Source: Candidatus Saccharibacteria bacterium UBA2018 (lineage in GTDB: Bacteria > Patescibacteriota > Saccharimonadia > Saccharimonadales > Saccharimonadaceae). From it: DNA of 64,000 bases. Positions 33,118 through 41,755 of this stretch are shown here, one piece after another; within the stretch, counting starts at the first letter, position 1, and the number at the start of each line of letters is the position of its first letter. Location of the stretch: positions 1 through 64,000 of the forward strand of contig DDCA01000002.1 of the NCBI GenBank assembly GCA_002335175.1, read 5' to 3'. The position numbers and the translations under genes are program-made. The notes under the pieces are model-generated. The model worked only from the letters and a program-made list of their open reading frames with translations. It was not told where the DNA came from and made no database searches.

Positions 33118-34320
33118 TATTGTCTCGACCGAGTCGTCTTTCCGGTGCTTCCAAGTATCTAACTTAAGATATGTAACAATATTACGACTTAGTAATATGG
33201 ACGGCTCATCGACGTAGCGCCTGAATAGGTAGGCGACCAAGATAGCGGCGGCCAAAAAACAAGGGAATGTAGCCAAAGCTGCCGCATTGTAGGGTAGGAA
33301 TGATTGAAACCACAGGAAAAACGAAGCCCCTACTGACCCAAGTATTAGCAAATGCGTTGCATATAGAGAGTAGGACATGCTACCTAGGGCCACGAACACT
33401 TTGCGTTCCAATATTGTCTTGATCCTATGGCTTGTGAGAAGTAGGACAATGAAAATGACACTAGCAGTTGTATAAAGGATATTTTGGTTTAAGCCGCTTT
33501 CAGGAAATAGTATTAGCGAGGCCGGAACTATTCCCAAGTCAAGACCTGATGCGAGATAGGATGGATATGAAGCTAATACTATACCGCCAACAAGCATGGC
33601 AATCTTGTAGCCTTTTCGCCAATAGCCCACTGCTCTAAATGATTCTTGTCTATGAACAAAAAGGTCACACAGCAACATCCCGACAATGAAGGCAAAATAG
33701 TATGTGTTTAGGAATACAAGCGCAAATATACCATAGAGTATCCAGCGACGTCGGTCTTTTCCTGCGAGACCTAAAAACGCGAAAATCAAAAGCGACCCGA
33801 TTAATTCGTAATAGATCGTCCACAAAAGTGGATTAAGGGATGTTGTCGGCTGAGGTTGAATAACAAACGTGCCAACGATACCCTGCCAGAGAGCGTCGCG
33901 CAACGTGATGTCTATTTTCCAGAACTGCTCTAGCCAATCAGATTGAGTAGCAGCCGCCAGTGATATGTTCTGATACAAACCAAGTTTTAAAAGGAAGTAT
34001 GAAAGTAAGACGGATACGAACACGACTGGGGCAAGTCGAAAGTACCGCTTAATGGTCGCCGTGACAAGATCGATAGCTTTGGAAAAGTATCCGTAGGACA
34101 GCACGAAGCCACTCAACACAAAAAAGCAGATTACAGCAAATTGCCCACTAATTAATATATTGAACGGCGAGTGAAGAATAATCTGTTCAAACCGAGAATG
34201 AATAACGGCGCTGGTGCCGCCGATAAGCATGGCTGGATAAAATGCATAGCCGAAGTGTGTCAGCACTACGATCAAAGCCGCTAGGCCACGCAAACTCTCC
34301 AGGGCAAGTATTTTTTCCAT
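33112..34320 (-). CDS. Acyltransferase family 3 (OafA/YrhL-like) membrane protein
   Basis: Protein of 402 residues with about ten membrane helices. The N-terminal ESLRGLAALIVVLTHFGY carries the conserved Arg and His of acyltransferase 3 enzymes, which acetylate sugars at the membrane. It likely decorates the surface glycan. The open frame ends 6 nt into the convergent GT4 gene. A TATACT at 34366-34371 (minus strand) gives a leader of about 38 nt with GGGAG near the ATG, so this gene is leadered. Base composition is visibly lower in GC than its neighbours, hinting at separate acquisition. Confidence 0.82.
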   Translation of the reverse strand: MEKILALESLRGLAALIVVLTHFGYAFYPAMLIGGTSAVIHSRFEQIILHSPFNILISGQFAVICFFVLSGFVLSYGYFSKAIDLVTATIKRYFRLAPVVFVSVLLSYFLLKLGLYQNISLAAATQSDWLEQFWKIDITLRDALWQGIVGTFVIQPQPTTSLNPLLWTIYYELIGSLLIFAFLGLAGKDRRRWILYGIFALVFLNTYYFAFIVGMLLCDLFVHRQESFRAVGYWRKGYKIAMLVGGIVLASYPSYLASGLDLGIVPASLILFPESGLNQNILYTTASVIFIVLLLTSHRIKTILERKVFVALGSMSYSLYATHLLILGSVGASFFLWFQSFLPYNAAALATFPCFLAAAILVAYLFRRYVDEPSILLSRNIVTYLKLDTWKHRKDDSVETIL

Positions 34321-34412
34321 TGTCTCCCTACTGCTCGCCCACTAAGCTTTATGTTCGTTAATACGAGTATACCATTAGAGCTCAGCAACCTGCCATGAGA
34401 TGATGAGTGGTA

Positions 34413-36236
34413 TTATTCGACCGTAACACTCTTTGCGAGGTTGCGTGGCTGGTCAACATCGTTACCGCGCATAACGGCTACGTAGTAGGCAAACAACTGG
34501 GAGACCACGTTGAATAACAATGGAGTCAGAAGCCTGAGCTGCGACGAGATTTGGATAACGTTTTCGGCTTCCATTTCTCGGCTGCTATTGGTCACGATTA
34601 TCACGTGTCCGCCCCGGGCTTGGACTTCAGCTACGTTGCTCATCGATTTCTCAGGTAGCCAGTTTTCATCGATATACGTCACTTCAAAGAAACGGTCGTC
34701 GACGAGAGCAATTGAGCCATGCTTTAATTCGCCTGCCGGCTGCCCTTCGGCATGGATATAGGTCGTTTCCTTAAGCTTCAAAGCCCCTTCGAGCGAAATA
34801 GGGAATAGCGGTCCCCGGCCAAAGTAGAAAGCGTGATCGTACGCCTGGTAGGCATCAGCCACTTGCTTGATTTCATCCGGCTTTTCGGCGAGGAGACGTT
34901 CAATTTCGCCGGGCAGCGCATCGAGTTCGTTAATGTAGCTGTTTAGGTCTCGCGAAGAAAGACCTTTGGTCTGCGCCATAACCAGTCCAATCAGTAACAA
35001 GGCGGCAACTTGTGAAGTAAATGCCTTGGTGCTTGCCACCGATATTTCAGCGCCCGCGTGAAGATACACTCCGCCGTCAACTTCGCGGGCAATCGTTGAC
35101 CCAACTGCGTTAATAACACCCAGACAGCGTACACCGCGTTGCTTCAGCTCCTTTAAGCAAGCGAGCGTATCGGCCGTTTCCCCGGACTGGGATACGAAAA
35201 TAGCGATTGAATTATGGGGCAAATTGAACTGACGATACCGTAGCTCAGATGCAACTTCAACATGCACCATGACATCGTCCATCATGTCCTCCAAAAAGTA
35301 CGAGGCAACCATACCAGCATAGGTTGCCGAGCCACAGGCAACAAGAAAGATATGTTCGACTTGACGAAGTTCGTCGTCTGTCATGTTCAGTCCACCAAGC
35401 CGAAGCGTCTGGGTATCTTTTATCACCCGGCCGCTAAGCGTCGAGCGCAAACTTTCGGGCTGCTCCATGATTTCTTTGAGCAAGTAGTGGTCGAACCCGC
35501 CTTTTTGGAGTGCTTGCAGGTCGCCTTCAATTGTTTCAACTTTTTTTGATACGGGTTGGGAAGAAAGGTCCCGAATCTCGACATTGCCCGGCGTGCAAAC
35601 GGCCAGCTCACCGTCGTTCATGTATATCACCTGCCTGGTGTGTGCAATTACGGCCGCCGCATCACTGGCAACAAACGTTTCGTCCTCGCCGACGCCGATT
35701 AGGAGAGGGCTGCCGAGCCGAGCGGCAACAACCTTGCCTGGTTCCTTGGGCGACATAACGGCAACGCCATAAGCACCTCTGACAAGCTTTAGAGCCTGGG
35801 TAACAGCGTCTTCAAGTTTGACGTCTTTTCGCTGATACAGTTCATTAATCAGAGCCGCCAGGACTTCAGTGTCTGTTTCTGTTACAAAGTGGGCGTCCTG
35901 TAGCCTACTTTTAAGTTCTTTGTAGTTCTCGATGATGCCGTTGTGCACAATAAAGACATCGCCGTAGCGGTGCGGATGGGCGTTGTTTTCGGTGGGCGCT
36001 CCATGGGTCGCCCAACGTGTGTGACCTATGCCGAACGTGTCGTTGACATGGTGGCTCGTTATGAGCTTTGCCAATTCTTCAACTTTGCCGGGCGACCGAA
36101 GCTTGGTTGCTTCACCACTTTGTGCAAGTGTCAGTATGCCTGCGGAGTCATAGCCACGGTATTCGAGACGGCGCAGCCCGTTTAGTAACGTATCCTGCGC
36201 GTTTCTGTTTCCGACATAGCCAACGATGCCGCACAT
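34413..36236 (-). CDS. glmS: Glutamine-fructose-6-phosphate aminotransferase
   Basis: Protein of 607 residues, normal length. The nucleophile Cys2 is in MCGIVGYVGN, the glutaminase domain covers about 1-235 (RLEYRGYDSAGI, GHTRWATHGAPTENNAHPH), and two SIS domains follow (SQSGETADT, EISVASTKAFTSQ), ending PRNLAKSVTVE. It makes glucosamine-6-phosphate for murein and surface sugars. The ATG lies 3 nt after the manC stop with no Shine-Dalgarno site, so translation is coupled to manC. Confidence 0.97.
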   Translation of the reverse strand: MCGIVGYVGNRNAQDTLLNGLRRLEYRGYDSAGILTLAQSGEATKLRSPGKVEELAKLITSHHVNDTFGIGHTRWATHGAPTENNAHPHRYGDVFIVHNGIIENYKELKSRLQDAHFVTETDTEVLAALINELYQRKDVKLEDAVTQALKLVRGAYGVAVMSPKEPGKVVAARLGSPLLIGVGEDETFVASDAAAVIAHTRQVIYMNDGELAVCTPGNVEIRDLSSQPVSKKVETIEGDLQALQKGGFDHYLLKEIMEQPESLRSTLSGRVIKDTQTLRLGGLNMTDDELRQVEHIFLVACGSATYAGMVASYFLEDMMDDVMVHVEVASELRYRQFNLPHNSIAIFVSQSGETADTLACLKELKQRGVRCLGVINAVGSTIAREVDGGVYLHAGAEISVASTKAFTSQVAALLLIGLVMAQTKGLSSRDLNSYINELDALPGEIERLLAEKPDEIKQVADAYQAYDHAFYFGRGPLFPISLEGALKLKETTYIHAEGQPAGELKHGSIALVDDRFFEVTYIDENWLPEKSMSNVAEVQARGGHVIIVTNSSREMEAENVIQISSQLRLLTPLLFNVVSQLFAYYVAVMRGNDVDQPRNLAKSVTVE

Positions 36237-36239
36237 AGG

Positions 36240-37274
36240 TCAGGCTTGAACTTTTTTAGCGATATCACCGACTTTATGGCTAACGTCTTTACGGGCGACA
36301 AGAATACCATCCTTGGTGTTCACGACGACAACGTTAGATAGTCCAATAACAGCTATGGGCTTGCCGCCCTCTTCGTTACGGATGTACGAGTTCTCTATTT
36401 CGACGCTGTGGATATTATCTCCAGATTGATAGTTGTTTTTTTCATCAAGCTGGTTGGCCTCGTGTACATCATTGAAATTGCCAACGTCCCGCCAGTCAAA
36501 CGAAGCCGGAATGACCTGAAGGTTGTCGGAGCGTTCCATCAGCGCATAGTCGATGGCATCATTCTCTGACGCCAAGTAGGCCTTCTCGTAGTCTTCGGCC
36601 GTTTGTGCCGCCAGCAAGGCTTCATAGTCTTGAATCCGCTGCGGGTTGTGCTTTTGAAATTCAGCCAAAAAGCTCTTTCCGGTACCGACAAAATAGCCAC
36701 AGTTCCAAACGAAACGGCCGCTTTTGATAAACTCTTTTGCGGTTTCAAAGTCAGGTTTTTCTTTGAACTGTTTGATTTTCCAAAGATGGCCTTCTTCAAC
36801 GACATCCCCTTTTTCGATGTAGCCGAAGCCGGTTGCCGGATATGTCGGCTCAATGCCGATAAGTGTTATGCGATCGTACTGCTGAGCGTACGTTGCTGCG
36901 ACATTGAATGATTCTTTGTAGCCTTCGTTGTCTCGAATGTGGTGATCGGCATGAACGAAAGCAATCGGCATGTCCATACCATGGCGCTTAATCACGTGAG
37001 CCAAGGCGGCAACAATACAGCTGGCCGTTCCACGCCGGCCCGGCTCGACGACAAAGTTATCTTCCTGTAGTTCGGGTAGCTGCGCCTTTAAGGCATCGGC
37101 ATGTGAAATATCCGGTACGACATAGACAGCCTCGGACATGTTCTTAACACGGTCGAACGTGCTTTGGACCATTGTCTTTTCACTTGTCAGTTTAAGAAGT
37201 TGTTTTGGGTTACTGGACGTAGAGAGGGGCCATAATCTGGTGCCTGAACCCCCGGCGATAATTACGGTAATCAT
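36240..37274 (-). CDS. manC: Mannose-1-phosphate guanylyltransferase
   Basis: Protein of 344 residues with the nucleotidyltransferase signature IIAGGSGTRLWPLSTSSNPK and the metal-site region with VHADHHI. It has only the guanylyltransferase part (no phosphomannose isomerase domain). It makes GDP-mannose, the substrate of the gmd product encoded at 57171 and of mannosyltransferases. TATAAT (37281-37286, minus strand) ends 6 nt before the ATG, so the mRNA is probably leaderless. First gene of the manC-glmS unit. Confidence 0.9.
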   Translation of the reverse strand: MITVIIAGGSGTRLWPLSTSSNPKQLLKLTSEKTMVQSTFDRVKNMSEAVYVVPDISHADALKAQLPELQEDNFVVEPGRRGTASCIVAALAHVIKRHGMDMPIAFVHADHHIRDNEGYKESFNVAATYAQQYDRITLIGIEPTYPATGFGYIEKGDVVEEGHLWKIKQFKEKPDFETAKEFIKSGRFVWNCGYFVGTGKSFLAEFQKHNPQRIQDYEALLAAQTAEDYEKAYLASENDAIDYALMERSDNLQVIPASFDWRDVGNFNDVHEANQLDEKNNYQSGDNIHSVEIENSYIRNEEGGKPIAVIGLSNVVVVNTKDGILVARKDVSHKVGDIAKKVQA

Positions 37275-37280
37275 TTCTCA

Positions 37281-37314
37281 ATTATATCATTCAGGTACGG
37301 TGATGACTTATAAT
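37281..37314. promoter_or_regulatory. Divergent leaderless promoters, manC and UDP-sugar dehydrogenase
   Basis: Minus-strand TATAAT (37281-37286) is 6 nt from the manC ATG. Plus-strand TATAAT (37309-37314) is 7 nt from ATG 37322. Only 47 nt lie between the start codons. Confidence 0.6.
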
Positions 37315-37321
37315 ACTACCT

Positions 37322-38674
37322 ATGCAACCACAGACAATTACGGTGCTCGGCGCGGGATACGTCGGGCTGACAACGGCCGCCCTCCTGGCTCATGCGAATT
37401 ACAAAGTCTACGTAGTAGAGCCAAATCAAGAGAGACTGGACGTCATAAAGACCGGCAAGTCATTCTTTTATGAACAAGGACTCGACCCGGTTATCAAACT
37501 CGCCCTGGAAGCCGGCAGCTTAATACCAACCGATTCCTACAAAGAAAGTGTTCCTGAAAGTGATGTAGTTTTTTCGTGTGTCGGTACCCCAGATAATCCG
37601 GATGGCAGCTCAAACCTGACGTATGTTTTTGCGGCCGCCGAAGAGACGGCGAAACATGCAAAAAAAGGTGTTATCTACGTGCAAAAAAGCACCGTGCCGG
37701 TTGGCACCGGTAAGCAAATCGAGGCGTTATTTAGCAAATTAAATGCGTCGATTGACTATGTTTCCAACCCGGAATTCCTCCGTGAAGGCACGGCACTGTA
37801 CGACACATTGTTCTTTGACCGGGTGGTGGTTGGAGGCGACAACAGGAAAGCCGTCGACGCTATTTTGGACATTTACATGGATCTCGAGCAGTTCAGAGAT
37901 CATATTGCCCACATCGCCCGAATTCCAACCGGCTCTCGCGGCGACCAATACATAGCTACAACCCTCAATAGCGCCGAGCTGATAAAAGTAACGGCAAATG
38001 CCTTTTTGGCTCTGAAAATCTCGTTCGCTAATTCAATCGCCAAGCTCGCGGACAAAGCCGATGCCGATGTTGTTGAGGTTATGGACGCGGTGGGCGCCGA
38101 TAACCGGATCGGCCGGGCGTTTCTTGATACAGGACGCGGCTACGGCGGTGGCTGCTTCCCGAAGGATGTCAGTGGTTTGATATCAAGCGCCCTTGAGCAT
38201 GGGGTCGATCTTGAAATCATGCAGGCTGCTCAAAGCCTCAACCAATCCATGCCGGGCTACATCGTCGATAAGCTCCAAGATGCCGTTGGTTCACTGGCAG
38301 ATAAGAAAATAGCGGTCCTTGGTCTCTCATTTAAAGCCGGTACCTCCGATGTCCGAAAATCACCCGGCGTAGCCATTGCAAATATCTTGCAGCAAAACGG
38401 CGCAACCGTAGTTACCTATGACCCTCAAGCCCATGAAGAAGCGGCGCCTGATTTACTTCCGGACATTCATCAAGTTAACTCGATTGAGGCCGCAATAGAT
38501 GGGGCAGACGTAACGGTCATTACGACCGAGTGGGAAGATATTCTTGCCTATTCTGCGCGTGACTTCGCACGGCATATGCAGGGCAGCGTCCTTCTCGATG
38601 CCGTAAACAAATACGACGCAAAAGACGCCAGTGCGGCAGGGCTCCAGTACATCGGGGTTGGCCGAAGTGCCTAA
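37322..38674 (+). CDS. ugd: UDP-glucose 6-dehydrogenase type nucleotide-sugar dehydrogenase
   Basis: Protein of 450 residues: N-terminal NAD-binding GAGYVGLTTAAL, middle helix domain, catalytic Cys in GRGYGGGCFPKDVSG, and C-terminal domain with LGLSFKAGTSDVRKSP. This enzyme class oxidises UDP-glucose to UDP-glucuronate; UDP-ManNAc or UDP-GlcNAc dehydrogenases are related, but length and motifs fit Ugd best. It supplies an acidic sugar for the surface polymer. Leaderless, with TATAAT 7 nt upstream. Confidence 0.88.
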   Translation: MQPQTITVLGAGYVGLTTAALLAHANYKVYVVEPNQERLDVIKTGKSFFYEQGLDPVIKLALEAGSLIPTDSYKESVPESDVVFSCVGTPDNPDGSSNLTYVFAAAEETAKHAKKGVIYVQKSTVPVGTGKQIEALFSKLNASIDYVSNPEFLREGTALYDTLFFDRVVVGGDNRKAVDAILDIYMDLEQFRDHIAHIARIPTGSRGDQYIATTLNSAELIKVTANAFLALKISFANSIAKLADKADADVVEVMDAVGADNRIGRAFLDTGRGYGGGCFPKDVSGLISSALEHGVDLEIMQAAQSLNQSMPGYIVDKLQDAVGSLADKKIAVLGLSFKAGTSDVRKSPGVAIANILQQNGATVVTYDPQAHEEAAPDLLPDIHQVNSIEAAIDGADVTVITTEWEDILAYSARDFARHMQGSVLLDAVNKYDAKDASAAGLQYIGVGRSA

Positions 38675-38691
38675 TGACCTCTGTTATATGT

Positions 38692-38697
38692 TAAACT
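38692..38697 (+). promoter_or_regulatory. -10 box of a leaderless GT2 gene
   Basis: TAAACT ends 6 nt before ATG 38704, with no Shine-Dalgarno site. It lies 17 nt after the stop of the preceding gene. Confidence 0.4.
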
Positions 38698-38703
38698 AGC
38701 CAT

Positions 38704-39645
38704 ATGAAAGTTTTTATCCAGATATCATGTCTTAACGAGGCCGACACGCTTCCGCTCGTATTCAAAACAATGCCAAAAACATTACCAGGCGTCGACCAGG
38801 TCGAATGGCTTATTATCGATGACGGCTCTACCGACGACACGGTCGCAGTTGCTAAGCGCCTCGGCGTTAAACACTTTGTCCACCATCGGCGCAATATGGG
38901 ACTTGCCCGCGGGTTCCGCGACGGCGTTGACTATGCATTAGCACACGGAGCCGATATCGTTGTCCATACTGACGGCGATAATCAGTACCCGCAGGAGCGG
39001 ATTAAAGATCTCGTAAAGCCAATTATCGATGGTAAAGCCGACATTGTAATTGGTGACCGCCAGACAAGTAAAATCGCGCATTTTTCCGGTTTCAAAAAAA
39101 TAATGCAGCGCTTCGGCAGTTGGGTCGTCAACAAGGCAGCCGGGACTGATCTTCCGGATGCCGCAAGCGGCTTCAGGGCCTATTCGCGAAGTTCGCTTCT
39201 TAAGCTCAATATCGTCACCCAGTTTAGTTACTGTATGGAAACCATTATCCAGGCAGGCAATAAGCGTATCGCCATTACGAGCATCCCGATTGAGACAAAC
39301 GAAAAAACGCGTGAGTCCCGCCTTTTTAAAAACATCTGGCAGCATATGTTCAAATCCGGCCAAGCTATAATGCGCAGCTTCGTTATGTTCAAGCCGCATG
39401 TCATTTTTGTCACACTTGGTGTCGTCTTTCTCATTCTCGGCCTAGTGCCGTTTGTGCGCTTCCTCATTTTCGCGCTCAATGGCGAAGGAGCAGGCCATTT
39501 GCAGTCGCTTGTTTTCGGCAGCGCTATGCTTGTCGGTGCTCTCCTTTCGTTTGCGCTACTCGTGATTGCCGATCTATTAAAAACAAATCGCATCCTGCTC
39601 GAAGACCAGTTAGAGCGGATAAAAGAAATCCAGTACAAGAAATAA
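38704..39645 (+). CDS. GT2 polyprenyl-phosphate glycosyltransferase with two C-terminal helices
   Basis: Protein of 313 residues: GT-A domain (1-220) with IIDDGSTDDT, the metal-binding HTDGDNQYP and a DAASGFRAYSR motif, then two membrane helices (about 232-255 and 272-295). This is the DPM1/GtrB plan: transfer of a sugar from a nucleotide donor to undecaprenyl phosphate. The lipid-linked sugar could feed the GT-C enzymes at 41752 and 43825. Confidence 0.85.
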   Translation: MKVFIQISCLNEADTLPLVFKTMPKTLPGVDQVEWLIIDDGSTDDTVAVAKRLGVKHFVHHRRNMGLARGFRDGVDYALAHGADIVVHTDGDNQYPQERIKDLVKPIIDGKADIVIGDRQTSKIAHFSGFKKIMQRFGSWVVNKAAGTDLPDAASGFRAYSRSSLLKLNIVTQFSYCMETIIQAGNKRIAITSIPIETNEKTRESRLFKNIWQHMFKSGQAIMRSFVMFKPHVIFVTLGVVFLILGLVPFVRFLIFALNGEGAGHLQSLVFGSAMLVGALLSFALLVIADLLKTNRILLEDQLERIKEIQYKK

Positions 39646-39654
39646 AGTTTTAGT

Positions 39655-40770
39655 CTAGGCTTTCTTGATAGTGGCTGTAAAGTCGGCTATAGCTGCCGCC
39701 ATCCCCAGCCAGTCGTTATTTTTACAGAATGTCTCGATGTCGTTTTGCATTGTCTTCTTGTCGAGGCCGATGCGGTCAATGATGATGCGTGCGAGCTCTT
39801 TCGTATCTGATGGTGTCACAAGCCAGCCAGTCTTCCCTTCCGTGACCGCATCCTTCAAACCGCCCGCCCTGCTCGCAATTACTGGCACGTTGAAGTTGTA
39901 GGCTAGCGAAAGTACGGCACTGCCTGTTGCGGATATGTAGGGGAGCACGCATATGTCAGCCCGTTCAAAGTAATTGGCCGCTTCTTCCATGGAGACATAT
40001 CGGTTAACAAGCTCAACGTTATCCAATTTTCTTTGTGCAACCATGTCCTCCAACTCTTGGGCTTCGCCCCAATACTCGCCTACCACGCTTAGGTATACGT
40101 TTGTTGAATCCGGCAGGAGCGTCATGGCATCTAAGAGCACGTCCAGCCCTTTGTATGGCCGAATGAACCCAAAAAAGATTAACTCAAGCTGAGCTCGACG
40201 CGGCAGTGCTTCAGACGGCGGCGGAAATTGCGAATAAATTGGAAGCAAGCGCTGCAGAACCGGCTTTGATGGGTATAAAGCTTTAAGTGTATCTTTTTCT
40301 GTGCTTGAGTGAACGATGTAACCGTCAGCAGTGGATAACAGTTTTTTTCCAACAGCTTGCTTAAGGCCGTTACCGTCGTGGTCAAATACATTGTGGCAAA
40401 TAAATACGGTCTTGATTCCGGACCGCGAAAATCTCCACGCAAGAAAAGCCATCGCCGGCTGCCAAAACAGCGTCCACCACGTGATAAGAATGGTGTCAGG
40501 TTTCTCATGCTTTATTTGTCGTATCGTTGATAACAGCGTAAAAGGATTATATACATCGATGACTCCGCGAGTAGCAGTTTGCTGGCCAGCCATACCGACC
40601 TCTTTATCAGAAGCGCCAGGATACAACCAGGAAGGATACATCCGCTTAAAAGAAAAAATTATAGCCTCATGCGTTTGCTTTAGTGCTTCAGCCAGACGAT
40701 CGTTATATTGGGCAATACCTCCTCTATACGGATAGGCTGGCCCGATGATTATTATCTTTCTTTTGTCCAT
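39655..40770 (-). CDS. GT4 glycosyltransferase
   Basis: Protein of 371 residues, GT-B fold. N-terminal IIIIGPAYPYRGGIAQYNDR contains the acceptor-side Gly loop; the C-terminal domain has FFGFIRPYKGLDVLLDAM and the variant donor motif CVLPYISATGSAVLSLAY in place of the usual E-G-F-G-L motif. Donor unknown. TATACT (40786-40791, minus strand) lies 15 nt before the ATG, so a leader of about 8 nt is expected. Divergent from the flippase-like gene at 40808. Confidence 0.8.
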   Translation of the reverse strand: MDKRKIIIIGPAYPYRGGIAQYNDRLAEALKQTHEAIIFSFKRMYPSWLYPGASDKEVGMAGQQTATRGVIDVYNPFTLLSTIRQIKHEKPDTILITWWTLFWQPAMAFLAWRFSRSGIKTVFICHNVFDHDGNGLKQAVGKKLLSTADGYIVHSSTEKDTLKALYPSKPVLQRLLPIYSQFPPPSEALPRRAQLELIFFGFIRPYKGLDVLLDAMTLLPDSTNVYLSVVGEYWGEAQELEDMVAQRKLDNVELVNRYVSMEEAANYFERADICVLPYISATGSAVLSLAYNFNVPVIASRAGGLKDAVTEGKTGWLVTPSDTKELARIIIDRIGLDKKTMQNDIETFCKNNDWLGMAAAIADFTATIKKA

Positions 40771-40785
40771 GATATGTCTCTACGC

Positions 40786-40795
40786 AGTATACAAT
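40786..40795. promoter_or_regulatory. Overlapping divergent -10 boxes on a GTATAC palindrome
   Basis: The sequence AGTATACAAT reads TATACT on the minus strand (40786-40791) and TACAAT on the plus strand (40790-40795). The two genes (starts 40770 and 40808) would therefore compete for one polymerase site. Confidence 0.45.
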
Positions 40796-40807
40796 AAGGG
40801 GGTGAGC

Positions 40808-41755
40808 ATGAAAAAAGTCTTTCACCTGCTTCTGTCAAAACGTGTGCTTACGTCCGTTTTCTATGTCTTATTGATTTCATTCCTGGTTGTTTACATCTCA
40901 AGGATTGATTTTTCTGCTCTGAGTAGGATGTCTATCGGCTTCGGTGTGCTGGGCGTAGCTGTTATTGTCGATCTTTTAAGTCGTTATTGGACCGTTGCGA
41001 TTTGGATTGTCCTGCTAAAAAATCTTGGCGCCACCAAACTTTCCGACAAGGCAGGGTTATCATATGTTTATGCTAAGTCCTGGCTTGGCCGTTACATTCC
41101 CGGTACAGCACCTTGGATACTTGGGAAGATTTATTTCGCGTCCCAGCATGGCATCTCAAAATCAAAGCTCGCAGTCAGCTCACTTCTAGAGGCTGCGCTA
41201 CAAATCGTTGTCATGATCGCGTTCTCTCTACTGGCCCTCTTGATTGATTCACGATTTGACGTCGTAGCCAAAGAAACGAAGTACTACATAGCAGCTGCCT
41301 TCATTGTCTGTATCATCGCGCTCATTCCGCGCTTCTTCAACAGTGCCGTCTCTTTGGCGTATCGCATTCTAAAACGTAAGCGAATTGACCCTCGCGATCT
41401 TGCCACCAGTCGAACCATACTGACAGGAGCTGCTATGTATCTTGTTGGCGCGGTTTTGAATGGACTGGTCTTCTTCCTCATTGCTAAATCTGTTTACCCA
41501 CCCTTGCCGTTTAGTGATATTCTATTTGTCATGGCCATCGGCAACCTCTCCGGCGCCCTTGGAATGCTCGCCGTATTCGTACCGAGCGGGCTTGGTGTTC
41601 GCGAAGGAGTTCAACTGATCTTGCTCGGCCTTATCATGCCAGCGTCACTCGCAGTCGTTATTACTGTCATTGCTCGCTTACTAAGCGTCGTAACTGACCT
41701 TCTCTTCTTCGGTTCGACTATCGCCCTCAAGCGGTCTACAACGACAAAATCTTAG
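40808..41755 (+). CDS. Flippase-like / LPG-synthase transmembrane family protein (UPF0104)
   Basis: Protein of 315 residues with about eight membrane helices. The stretch with RYIPGTAPWILGK and, near the end, FVPSGLGVREGVQ is typical of the lysylphosphatidylglycerol synthase TM family (AglD/YbhN), whose members are linked to glycan export or lipid flipping. The start is ATG 40808 with AGGGGGTGA just upstream; the frame open from 40745 crosses the divergent gene and its promoter. The 3' end overlaps the convergent GT-C gene by 4 nt. Confidence 0.75.
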   Translation: MKKVFHLLLSKRVLTSVFYVLLISFLVVYISRIDFSALSRMSIGFGVLGVAVIVDLLSRYWTVAIWIVLLKNLGATKLSDKAGLSYVYAKSWLGRYIPGTAPWILGKIYFASQHGISKSKLAVSSLLEAALQIVVMIAFSLLALLIDSRFDVVAKETKYYIAAAFIVCIIALIPRFFNSAVSLAYRILKRKRIDPRDLATSRTILTGAAMYLVGAVLNGLVFFLIAKSVYPPLPFSDILFVMAIGNLSGALGMLAVFVPSGLGVREGVQLILLGLIMPASLAVVITVIARLLSVVTDLLFFGSTIALKRSTTTKS